DNA of 64,000 nucleotides, taken from Morinoia aosen. Taxonomy: Eukaryota > Arthropoda > Malacostraca > Amphipoda > Talitridae. The stretch is from assembly GCA_030386875.1 (NCBI GenBank), contig CM059568.1:30870120-30934119 (forward strand). Direction: 5' to 3'. A program made the position numbers and the translations under genes. Below, piece by piece: positions 34,845 to 44,966 of the stretch. The first letter of the stretch is position 1. Each line of letters opens with the position of its first letter. The notes below the pieces were generated by a model. That model ran no database searches. It saw nothing but the letters and a program-made list of their open reading frames with translations, and had not been told where the DNA came from.

Positions 34845-35261
34845 GTATGTGTGTGTGTATGTAAGTATATATATGTATATGGATTTGTATTTATATATTT
34901 TTTTCATGCTTCCTTAAAATGACACTTTTGAACATTTGCCGAAACAAACGATTCATGTATTATTTCCTGGCATCAATAATTGCGAAGTTTTATGTCATGT
35001 ACATGTAAACTGTCAAAAGTGTTTTCACCCCACAATGAAAATGCATCGTCCATGAATTTGCGTTATCTCTTATAATTATCATTACATGTATTGTCAAATG
35101 TAGATTAAGCAAGATTAGGAGTACATTGCCCTCAATCATATCTTTTCGACTAGTGACACGAGTTTTTTCAATACTCGTGTGTGTGTATCATCTAAGTGTA
35201 TTAATTTTAAGATATTTAAAAACCAATGATTGTAATATTGTACAATCTCTATTGGAAATAA

Positions 35262-35443
35262 AGTTTTTTCTTTCTTTCTTTTTCAAGATCGGTCCCCATT
35301 TCAGACACCTGGGTGGAGAGGCGTATTGTGCTTGGAATTTTTCTCCTATACCCAACAGAGAAAATCGCCACCGCCAGCGCCGAGAATCGATCCCGGGTCT
35401 CCCGCACGGCGGCAGAACCCCTAGCCACTTGCGCTATGGCGAG
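35262..35443 (-). mobile_element. tRNA-derived SINE
   Basis: Read on the minus strand, the element starts GCTCGCCATAGCGCAAGTGG. It has an A box (TAGCGCAAGTGG, 35437-35426) and a B box (GGGATCGATTC, 35394-35384), the internal RNA polymerase III promoter of tRNAs. A non-tRNA body follows, and then an A-rich tail with AAAG repeats (35284-35262). It sits between the 3' end of the OTU LINE and the truncated 5' end of LINE-X. No clear target duplication was found. Confidence 0.75.
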
Positions 35444-35464
35444 CACTTGTGAAGAGATTGTAAG

Positions 35465-36740
35465 AAAGAAAGGTCCGAATTGAATAAAAGATTGGTACAG
35501 GTTCATACAAGGTAATGATAGAGGTATTGAAGTTCAAGTTGATGAATTAGTAGTCAATGGTTGCAGTGTGCAAGATAGGATGCAAATGGTGAAAGCAGTT
35601 GAAGAATACTGGGAGGACATTGGTGGAATGAATGAGCAGGTTACAGATGATGAACCCGTGAATTTTCTGATTGATGAACGTGAACTGCAAATGGAAGACG
35701 AAATCACTTGTGAAGAGATTGTAAGTTTTTTGAAGAAAGTGAAAAATAGAAAGGCATGTGGCCCTGATAAGATCCCATATGAGTTCTATAAATGTGGAGG
35801 AGAGAGTGTAGTTAGTATGTTGAAATGTTTATATAATGAGATATGGAAGAGTGAAAGAAAACCGGATGACTGGAACAAGTGTAATGTAGTTCTGTTGCAT
35901 AAGGGTGGACATAAGAGTATAAAAGAACTTAAAAATTACAGACCAATTGCACTGGGTGACACTGTATGTAAGATCTTTTGTGGTATTTTGAATGAGAGAA
36001 TGAAAAACTTAGTTGAGGAATTAGGAGTCCTAGGTGAAGAACAGAATGAATTTAGGCAAGATAGACGTGGGGAGGATAATCTGTTTGTAGTGAGTGAAAT
36101 AATTGAGCGAATGAGGAAGGATGATAAGAAGGCATATTTAGCATTCCTGGATATTGAAAAGGCGTATGACAGAGTGGATCTGGTTAGATATAGGCTCCTT
36201 TAAGTTTTGAGAAAAGTTGGGTTTAGCAGAAAAATATTAAAAATTGTACAAAGTCTGTATGAGAACACAAGCGCAATATACAGGTTAGGAAATTTGGAAA
36301 CAGGGCAAGTGAGGAGTGTTAGAGGAGTGAGACAGGGCTGTACTCTGTTTCCCCTGTTGTTTGGATTGTACACAGAAAAATTAGCAGTTCGACTGAGAAG
36401 GAGTGGCTTAGGACTGAAAGTTGGTAATGAGAGACTGAGCTGTTCGTTGTATGCAGATGATGTGGTTGTGGTTATTGAATATGGACATGAACTGCAAAGG
36501 ATGCTTGACATTGTGAATGGATATAGTACAGATTTCAAGATGAACTTTGGTGCCGACAAAAGTAAGGGGATGGTTATAAATAGTGATGAGACTAATAGAG
36601 ACAGACTGTGGAATATTGGAGAAATCAGAATAGGTAGAACAAAAGAATACAAATATTTAGGTTGTATGATAAGTGAAGATGGATGCACTAGAACTAAGGG
36701 TGAAAAAGTGGCAAAAGCTATGCAGTGGAGTGGACGGTTA
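35465..36740 (+). mobile_element. LINE-X, left part (5'-truncated)
   Basis: The reverse-transcriptase segment of a non-LTR element. It is cut at the 5' side next to the SINE and interrupted at the 3' side near 36740. The protein sequence continues without loss at 61487-62365. Together the parts give RT, C-terminal zinc ribbon and 3' UTR. Confidence 0.8.
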
Positions 36741-36748
36741 TGTAGTGT
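35490..36748 (+). pseudogene. LINE-X reverse transcriptase, N-terminal and catalytic part
   Basis: Motifs in order: KNRKACGPDKIPYEFYK; LKNYRPIALGDTVCKIF; AFLDIEKAYDRVD; VRGVRQGCTLFPLLFGLY; catalytic YADD at 36450-36461; YKYLGCMISEDG. A TAA at 36201-36203 lies just after the AYDRVD motif in an otherwise open frame, so the copy is inactive. The segment ends EKVAKAMQWSGRLCSV, and the next residues ARYRANKYE are found 24.7 kb further on. Confidence 0.85.
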
Positions 36749-37161
36749 ACGCCCTCAGCCGAACTTCATTCTAAATTTCATAATTATTAAAACTATCCTC
36801 TAAAAATTAAATAAGATTAACACAATCATTTTTATAATTTTAGATAACATATTTCTGTGGTGGTTTCGTCTAGCTGTACGCGCTCACCACCACACAAGCA
36901 CAAAAGCGCCACCCCACTGCCTCGAAGCGCTCTCACTGAACGACCAATCAGCGCTCGAGGCTGGCGCTGGGGTGCCGGACCAAGCCTCTACAAGCCGCGC
37001 GCACCGAGCAGCCAGGCAACACCTCTGAACACTCACGTACGCTTAGCTCAGCCTCGACTGCTTCAAAAGCGCCACCCCGAGCCGGCTAACCAGAGGCTAG
37101 CTCGGTTCAGTGCGGCCACCACCAGCCCTATATAAAGAGCTGCGCGCTAAGCGCAGTTCAG
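36741..37161 (+). mobile_element. Probable LTR, left part, split at its transcription start
   Basis: The segment begins TGTAGTGTACG right at the break in LINE-X, and the matching inverse ACACTACA lies at 59753-59760. These look like the TG...CA ends of one LTR of about 0.93 kb once the LINE-A insertion is set aside. GC-rich sequence is followed by TATATAAAG (37129-37137) and GCAGTTCAG (37153-37161). GCAGTTCAG is repeated at 59247-59255 on the other side of the LINE-A copies. No coding region of this retroelement was found. Confidence 0.4.
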
Positions 37162-37192
37162 GGTCACTCCGGTTACCGTGCCGAGTGGATGT
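37129..37192 (+). promoter_or_regulatory. Core promoter: TATA box, initiator, downstream element
   Basis: TATATAAAG at 37129-37137 lies about 30 bp before the A of TTCAG (37160). Across the restored target the initiator would read TTCAGTTC, the arthropod consensus TCAGT. In the inserted LINE-A, GGATGT (37187-37192) lies at +28 to +33 counting that A as +1, matching the downstream promoter element RGWYVT. LINE-A copy 1 thus combines a host-LTR TATA box with its own downstream element. Confidence 0.55.
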
Positions 37193-37294
37193 GAGCTTCG
37201 CTGTGTGCTCTCTGCTTGGAGAAGGTTTTGGTCCCCTTGGGAATTGTACTGTCTCTTAAATAGCCTTACTTTTGTCTTGGGAGTAAGAGGTAAA

Positions 37295-39964
37295 TGTAGC
37301 ATATCGCTACAAAGCGTAAGAATTAGAAATTCTCCATTCGCACTTAAATAAATTAATTATTAACATTAAAAATCTTACTCTAATTTATTATTAATTATTT
37401 TCTACTTCTAATTCGTAATCATTGAAGTTTTTGTGTAAGTGCATGAAATAATAAAAATAACACTCGACATTTTTCGAGAGAGGAGCCCTCTGGTGGCAAT
37501 ACCGCGCGTGGCGTTCCTTTCGAATCACAATCTATCGTGCCTTACGAGTTCGTGCATACCGTGTTCGTGTAAGTGAAGAAAATTAGAGTTTAAATAAGAA
37601 GTAACCTGGTAACGTATACAAGTGTAAATTCCCTGTGTGCATGTCAATTAACTTAAGGATCTGATCATCGTCGTGAATTAAGGATAAACTTAAAAATAGT
37701 GCTAAAGCTCTTAGACGGGCGTGTGTATTTCGGATGTTACCTCAGCGTGAAATAGCGTAAACATTTGCGTGTCATTTCCAAGTTCACGTGTTGAGACTTC
37801 ATACTAGATATTCAGCTAACGGCCTTGTTTTTTTCTTTACTGCAAATTTATATTGCGGTTGCCAGTATCATATCGTGAATTATTCATAAACTGACGATCG
37901 GGAACGAACGCGGCGGAATTGCCGGCGTTCTTTGTGGATAGCGTGTCTTTGTTTTTTTTCAAATGGCGGAGAAGACACTGCCGTCTCCTGTCACTACTCC
38001 GTGACGATATAATTACACTATAAGCATGTGTTATAATAGTATTTTCTTTTTTTTACAAACATACTTGCAGTAGTTTTTTTTCTTAGATATGTTTCAACGC
38101 GAAATAATAATTAAAAATGTCTCGTAATAATCTCGTATGTTTATAAATTACAAAGGTTATTCATGTATATGCTTGCTAAAGTTTTGAGTTTCATTTTTAT
38201 AGTTCATACTCTTTAAATCTTGCGTTAATCGCATTTATTTCGATATAAATCACCATCACCAAATTAAAATCGAATTTCTCTTACTTTTGCGGCAGAAATA
38301 CATATCAGCCTCTGCCATCGTAAACGAGTACTTCTCGCATAAAAATGCTTCGTGAACGCGCAAGGTTTATTGCAAGTGGCGACGCACAGATTGCCGTCGC
38401 GTGTAGGATTTTTGCGATTCAAAAATCGTTCCTTACGCATTTTCGAATAAGGTTCTTTGCAAACATACTAGTAGTAGTTTTTCTCAAATGTGTGACGTGT
38501 AATAAGTGGGAATGCCTTTTCAAGAATTTCGTACGAACTAATAGAGTACGCAAATTCTTCATGCACATGTTTGCTAAAGTTTCCCTAGTTTCCTTTTCTT
38601 TAATTTCATACTCCTTAAATCGCGTTTAATCGCACATATTTCAATATGAATCATTATCAAAATTTAAAGCACCTCTGCTTAAATTTCATGTAAAAAAATA
38701 CTTACTAGCACATGCTTTCACGAATACGTACAATGTATCCGGTGGTTTTATCGCCAGTGGTGACGCTTAAAAACCTCCGGGTTAATCGCCGCACTGATTT
38801 TCATGTTTTCGTTGCGCATATTTCCCTTCTGTGCAAGCAAAACGTTTAGTGTTTCCCTTTTCAGTGTGTAGGTTATTCCTTAATTTTTAGTATTGCAAAA
38901 TGATATTTATCAGTGATTTTTAGTAGGATTTATATCAATGAAACCTTAGAATTTTTCTCTGTTATTTCTTGTACAGTTATAGAGACGCTCTAGAGTACTT
39001 GAAGAAGCATTAATTCTCTTTCTATGAAATTCTTAATTGCTGTAATTCTCTTCTTCTGCTTCATGAACCATGTCTTGTTAAGTCCTGTGTTTTTCAATGG
39101 TTCCAGGGATTTGATCCCCGATTTCGCTCTTGGATAATCACTAAAAGTATTACTAAAAATTCTTAAATTTTCTGCCTTGCAGTTAAAGCAAGAGCAGCTG
39201 TATAAGAGTTTCTGAATTGATTCTGTCCTATCTCTTTACTTTTGAGCTTGACGACAAAGAGAACAAATGAAATTAACTAGAGTCAAATCTGTAGGAAGTT
39301 CTCGAATTCTGCTGTGTGGGAGTGTTTATTAATTGCAATGTTGTGGGACTGTCAGTGGTGGAATTTTCCTTGATGTCTCCTTGGACTATTCATCCAGCGT
39401 ATTGGACTTTTTGCAGGACTGCTACGTCATCGCCACACACCACTCGCAACAACTTCCCTTGGGTCTTGCTTTGCCTCAACTTGACTGATTTGGCCTTCAA
39501 CTCCCCAGGCATTTCCTTAGTGGGATTGACTTTGTTGGATTTAGTTATCACTTAACTGGTTCTCACTGAACTGGTTTTACTTGAACTGGCTCGACCTTAG
39601 CTGGCCTCATCTTACCAGTCTATACTTGCCTGGCCCCAACTCAATCAAAATCGCTCACCCCCAACGTCACGGTTCCCTCAAAGTCTATATGCTGGGCTCT
39701 TAAATCATTTGCAACCCCACACACACACACACACACACGGTCGACTCCAGCACTTCTCCAGGAGCCTCCCGACTGCCCGGAATGCAAACCCTCTTCTAGC
39801 CAAGTTCATCGGTGGTTCAAGACTCGGCGGCCCTCTCCGGTTTCCTTCCAATATATACCCAAAAAGCTGAGTCCAAAGTGCCTTATTATCCTCCTCATAA
39901 TTTTTTCCCAGATGCTTGTCGAGGTTTGTAAGGACTGGCTATACCCCGCGGCCAGATCCTAACA
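37295..39964 (+). repeat. 5' LTR of the Gypsy element
   Basis: 2670 bp, starting TGTAGCATATCGCTAC and ending CCAGATCCTAACA. It is unusually long for a Gypsy LTR. It contains a (CA)n run at 39719-39738. Small open frames inside (for instance 38345-38629) recur in the other LTR simply because the LTRs are copies. Confidence 0.92.
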
Positions 39965-40606
39965 CTGATGACCCCAGTTAAAATAACCCCAAAGATAAAA
40001 ATCACTGGTGACAACCCAGAAAAAGTTTTAAAACGCCAAAATTTTCTTTAAAACTCGAAAACTATTCAACTCGATAAGTGTTTGAGAAATTGTGAGAGAG
40101 GTTAATTTTGGTATATCATTGTAGTGATAAATTTCCCATGTCGTAGTCTTTGAGAATTTCTTAGATTTACCGTGTTAATGGAGATTCTTTGAGCAGCTCT
40201 AACAAAAATTTTTTTTCAGCGTTATCCTGTCCTTGTTTGTTTTATGTGCCTCAGTAGGTAGGAAAAATATTTTTTTCCTATTTCTGTGCTTACGTTTAGT
40301 ACGTTTATTCTGACTACCGTAAAAATTCGCGTATCCATTCTCTCTTTCCCTCCGTTTCTTCAACGTTATTGATCGATTGAGTAGGTAGAAAAATAATTTT
40401 TCTCACCTGCTTTATTTTTGTGCCTACGCAAATTGCCGCATACCGCATAAATTTTATTTTTTTTTTCTCGTTTCCAATTTCATATTTCCTTCCTTCTGTT
40501 TCAACTTAATTTGAATGATTGGGTAGGTAAAGAAATAACGCAAACCCTTGCCACTTAATTCCAAGTCATAGGCGTTGATTACGCAAATTGAAAGAAAGCT
40601 GCTAGC
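39965..40606 (+). other. Gypsy leader between 5' LTR and gag
   Basis: The first bases after the LTR, ctgatgaccccag, occupy the place of the primer-binding site but lack the usual TGG, so the primer tRNA cannot be named. The remaining ~630 bp are AT-rich and noncoding. Confidence 0.5.
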
Positions 40607-41587
40607 ATGACTGATTCAGGTAATGAAGATCGAGCCCCCACAAAACCCATTAGGCTCCCCCCCTTCATTCCAGGGGATGCTCAGACCTGGTTCCAACAGG
40701 TTGAAGCCATGTTTAGAGATCACAAAATAAGGGATGAACATGACAAATTCTACGCCCTTGTGTCCGCAGCTCCCACCAAATTGTTGAATGACTCAAACCA
40801 ATTGCTAGAAAACCCTCCAGCTCTAAATCCTTACGGAATCTTGAAAGGCAAAATTCTAGCAAGGCTTCAGATGTCCGATGCGGACAAATTCAGAAGCCTT
40901 GTAGACGCCTCAGCAATTCCATCTGTCTCTGTCTCTTTCTCTCCCACTTCGCTAGTCAAAGAGCTGCGCAAACTCGCTACGGGTGTTGCCGTAGCTGAGG
41001 GATTTCTGAAGGAAGTTTTCATGACTAAGCTTCCCCAGAATGTGCGTCCATTTCTATCGCTAGCAGGCCCTGATCAAACTTTAGAGAAGCTTGCAGAGTC
41101 CACCGAGACGGTGATGCGCAACATTAATTCGCCACAAGCACCGCAAGTTGCTTCCTTGAATGCAGCTGCTGCAAATTTTAGCCCCGCAAATACTCAGAAT
41201 CAATCCTCAGCCACAATAGATAAGATGCAGCAAGACATTGCTGAGATAAAGCAAGCTCTCCAGAATTGCCAGTTAGGTCAGAGTGGTCAGAGCGTAGCTC
41301 ACATTCAGCAAGGCCCAGGGAGATTCCAAAGCCACCAAAATGCCTACGACTATCCTTATGACTATCCCTCAAACTATCATCCTTTTCCTCCTCCTCAACG
41401 CTTTGACAGAGGTAGATCTTATGATAGGTCAAATCAAGACCGTCGCTTTCGGTCGCGCTCTCGTGATGCTAGTAGCAATTTATGCTGGTATCACACAAAG
41501 TATGGTGACCAAGCACGAAAGTGCGGGTCCCGCTTTTGCCCTCGTTATACCGAAATGACTTCGGGAAACGCGAACAGCGACGCATAG
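40607..41587 (+). CDS. Gypsy gag protein, 326 aa
   Basis: The ATG at 40607 begins MTDSGNEDRAPTKP. The N-terminal half has RLPPFIPGDAQTWFQQVEAM, the capsid-like region typical of arthropod Gypsy gags. Residues ~245-285 are disordered (Tyr-, Pro- and Arg-rich). Near the C-terminus CWYHTKYGDQARKC then FC form a C-x2-H...C...C finger; a CHCC rather than CCHC finger is characteristic of the CsRn1 group. Gag packages the element RNA into particles. The stop TAG (41585-41587) overlaps the pol frame. Confidence 0.85.
   Translation: MTDSGNEDRAPTKPIRLPPFIPGDAQTWFQQVEAMFRDHKIRDEHDKFYALVSAAPTKLLNDSNQLLENPPALNPYGILKGKILARLQMSDADKFRSLVDASAIPSVSVSFSPTSLVKELRKLATGVAVAEGFLKEVFMTKLPQNVRPFLSLAGPDQTLEKLAESTETVMRNINSPQAPQVASLNAAAANFSPANTQNQSSATIDKMQQDIAEIKQALQNCQLGQSGQSVAHIQQGPGRFQSHQNAYDYPYDYPSNYHPFPPPQRFDRGRSYDRSNQDRRFRSRSRDASSNLCWYHTKYGDQARKCGSRFCPRYTEMTSGNANSDA
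41563..41569 (+). promoter_or_regulatory. -1 ribosomal frameshift heptamer GGGAAAC
   Basis: In the gag frame the bases read TC-G GGA AAC, the X XXY YYZ form of a slippery site. The heptamer lies 15 nt before the gag stop, inside the overlap of gag and pol, and pol is in the -1 frame. This is where ribosomes are expected to pass from gag into pol. Confidence 0.7.
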
Positions 41588-44500
41588 TAGCGAGTACTGC
41601 GTTGCCTCATTCCCAGACTACTCGCCTCCTAACTATTCTAGATCCCACAACCAAATACCGATTTTTAATAGACACTGGCTCCAGTGTGTCAATTATCCCA
41701 GCCACGGTGAAAGACAAAAACCAACCATTGTTGGCTACATTACGCGCCGCAAACGGCACGCCAATTCCTTGTTACGGTGAAAGAGTATTAGAGTGCAGTC
41801 TGGGATTGAGGCGAAATTTTCTCTTCACCTTCCTCATCGCGGAAGTCCAAGAGCCTATCATTGGCGCGGATTTCTTAGCGAAGTTCGGCATACTTGTAGA
41901 TGTTAAAAACCGTAGAATTAGGGACGAGGAGACACAGATCTCAATTCCCGTTTGTAGCATAACTAGAGCTAATGTCTTGCATTCATTCTCCATAGCTTTC
42001 AAGGAGGAGTGCATTTTCGAGCAGGTACTCAAAAATTTTCCTGCATTAACAAACCCTAATTTAGCTTCTAAGAACATGTAGACATGCACAAAGCACTTCA
42101 TAGAGACGACGGGACCGCCAGTCTATTCCCGAGCAAGGCGACTACCGCCAGATCGATTGGCGTTAGCTAAGAAAGAATTTGCGCGCATGCAAGAAAATGG
42201 CATTATCCGCAGTTCCAAAAGTCCTTGGGCTAGCCCTCTTTTGCTAGTACCCAAGGCTAACGGTGAATTCAGACCGTGCGGGGATTTCCGTAGGTTGAAT
42301 GCCGTTACTCTACCTGATCGCTACCCTATTCCTTACTTGCATGATTTCAGTGCAAATTTAGAGGGAGCTCAAATTTTCTCTAAGATAGATCTTCAGCATG
42401 CCTTTCATCAAATTCCACTTGATGAGAGTGCTATCGCTAAGACCGCGGTAATCACTCCGTTTGGTCTTTTTGAATTCCTTAAAATGCCATACGGCTTGAG
42501 GAACGCTCCTCAGACGTTCCAAAGGCACATGGCTGAAATTTTCTCTGACCTCACTTTCGCTTATGTCTATTTAGACGACATCCTAGTGGCATCCACAACC
42601 CCGGAGTTGCACAAAGACCATCTTAGGGTCGTTTTTCAAAGATTGTCCGACAATGGACTCCTCGTAAATCCTGCAAAATGCGAGCTCGGAAAGCCATCAC
42701 TGATTTACTTAGGTCATGAAATCTCTAGCCTAGGTCTAAAACCTTTGCCTTCCAAAGTAGAAGTGATCAAAAACTTTCCTCTTCCACAGACCCAGAAGGA
42801 ACTAAGAAGGTTCCTAGGTTCTGTTAACTTCTATCATCGTTTCATACGCAACTGTGCCCAAACTTTAGCGCCCTTGTCTGACCTCCTCGAACCGAAACGA
42901 AAAGGAAAATCCATTGAGGTAAAATGGACAGAAGAAGCGCGCAAAGCTTTTGAGAAAATCAAGCACAAGTTAGCTTCCGCGACGGAATTATCCTACCCTA
43001 TTGCTAATGCTGATTTCAGCCTCGTTGTTGACGCATCCAGTACCGCCGTAGGTGCTGTGTTGCAACAACAAGTAGGTACTAATATCTCTCCTCTTGCTTT
43101 CTTTTCCAAAAAGCTGTCGCCCACTGAGCGTGCTTATAGCGCGTTCGGTAGGGAACTTCTTGCTATTTACTTGTCTGTGAGACACTTTCGCTACGCTCTA
43201 GAGGCAAGGGAGTTTGTGATCTACACAGATCACAAACCTCTGACCTCAGCGATCAAGATGCCTTCTGAGCGGCATTCGCCAAGAGAAGCTCGACACCTGT
43301 CATATATTAGCCAATTTACCACTGACATCCGTTTCATAAAAGGTTTGGACAATACTGTCGCTGATTGTCTATCACGCATAAATACTGTCCAAACCAGTGG
43401 TGAAATCACTTTCGGCAATATTTCCAAGGCTCAGAAGGAGGATCCTGAACTTCAGGACCTTCTCAAACCTTCTAACACTTCCTCTCTGAAATTGACCTTG
43501 GTTGACGGCGTGTACCGTGATGCTGAGCGACTTTCTCGTTTGTATCTTCCCGCGACTCTCCGCAGAGTAGCTATCCTCCACTATCATTCCTTCTCTCATC
43601 CTGGTATTAACCGTACATTGCGTTTGATTTCCGATCGTTTCGTCTGGCCAGCGATGCGTAAGGAGGTCAAGCAAATTGTGCAAAATTGCCATGCATGTCA
43701 GAGTAGTAAAGTGGTGAAACATAATCGTGCAGCGCTGCAGAGTTGTGCATTCACAGGTCACAAGTTCGACTCTGTACACCTAGATTTGGTGGGTCCTTTG
43801 CCTTTATCGCGCGGTCATTCTTATTTGTTGACCATCATAGATAGGTTCACACGTTGGGTTGAGGCTGTCCCTCTTCCTGATACCCAAACCGAGACTGTAG
43901 CGCGCGCTTTCATGTCCAACTGGATCTCTAGATTTGGTGTTCCCTTAAGGGTCACACATGACCGGGGATCACAATTCACCTCCAAATTCTGGAGTGAGCT
44001 TAGCACTGCTTTAGGGTGTGAAAACGTAAACACTACTGCTTATCATCCACAGTCAAATGGACTTATTGAGAGAGTCCACAGAGATTTAAAGTCGGCATTA
44101 CGTTGCCTAAACTGCAGCAATGATTGGACTGACAGACTTCCAGTAGTACTACTTAGCATCCGAAATTTACATAGACAGGATCAGCAATGCACAGCGGCTG
44201 AAATGCTATATGGTCAGACACTTCGTCTCCCCGGCGACATTGTTGACCCAAAACCTTTGCCTGAATTCTCATCCGCTGACCGTTCCGCATATGTAACCTG
44301 TCTAAAAGATTGCATGCGCCAGATCAAGTATGTGGCTCCGCGAATGCCTCAGATTGAGGACAAACTGGATCCTGCTTTGCAAGACTGCACACATGTGTAC
44401 GTCCGAAACGACGCCATCAAACCTACACTCACGCGTCCTTATGATGGCCCATTCAAAATACTCAAACGCACGCCCAAATATTTCATCCTTGAAAGATCTG

Positions 44501-44925
44501 GTTCACGCGACCCTGTGAGCATTGATCGATTAAAAGTCGCGTACACTTCCGATCATAGTGTAACTGCTAAACCATCATTCTCTCCACAGAATTCTCTTTC
44601 CACTGAGACTCGATCATATCTACCATCTCAGCTTCCTCAGTTGGCTGCATTGTTGCCTAGTCAACTCGAGTGTAATCCTTTCTATGTGCCTGTACATTCA
44701 AACCCTATCTCTAAGCCTGTCGTAGATTCTAATTCTAGACCTCTTACTGAAACAGCGACAAGTCTGGCTAGACCAGACGAGCCCGCTGCAGTAACTCGTG
44801 TTCCTAGAACTCTTGCCGATCTAAATTTGCAGACCCGTTTGGTGAAACTTCCCCGCTCAGTAACATTTTCCACCTGCCGAACCCGGCAGGGTCGCGTAGT
44901 TAGACCTCCTTCCCGCTACAAATGA
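41563..44925 (+). pseudogene. Gypsy pol: protease, RT, RNase H, integrase (one in-frame TAG)
   Basis: Pol is read after the frameshift. The protease has FLIDTGSSVS with DTG at 41671-41679. A TAG at 42079-42081 interrupts the frame between protease and RT; reading resumes in the same frame. RT has FRPCGDFRRLNAVT and catalytic YLDD at 42568-42579. RNase H has VVDASSTAVGAVL and YTDHKPL. Integrase has an HHCC zinc region (HYHSFSHPGINR ... CHACQSS), a catalytic core with HLDLVGPLP, THDRGSQFTS and YHPQSNGLIERVHR, and a C-terminal tail ending PPSRYK. The enzymes make and insert the DNA copy. Apart from the TAG the 3.4-kb frame is intact, so the stop is either a recent mutation or a read-through site. 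Confidence 0.88.
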
Positions 44926-44950
44926 TTGCAGCGGGTGGACCTTTCGGTCT

Positions 44951-44966
44951 GCGCCTTGGGGGGTAA
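44951..44966 (+). other. Polypurine tract before the 3' LTR
   Basis: GCGCCTTGGGGGGTAA directly precedes the LTR start TGTAGC. A G-rich tract at this place primes plus-strand DNA synthesis in LTR elements. Confidence 0.6.

Larger units (their letters stand above)
27223..35261 (+). mobile_element. CR1/L2-like LINE with OTU domain
   Basis: The parts in order are 5' UTR, ORF1 (27503-28369), a long ORF2 frame (28392-33134) with OTU protease, endonuclease and reverse transcriptase, and a ~2-kb 3' UTR with 290-bp tandem repeats and an AATAAA at 35255. Only two in-frame stops interrupt ORF2, so the insertion is fairly young. The 5' limit is a guess; the 3' limit is set at the polyadenylation signal before a CTTT-rich tract. 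Confidence 0.75.

Noticed and set aside
38345-38629. 94-residue open frame, found again at 46016-46300
   Set aside because: It lies in the two LTRs of the Gypsy element and is repeated only because LTRs are copies. It has no similarity to known proteins and no sign of coding constraint.
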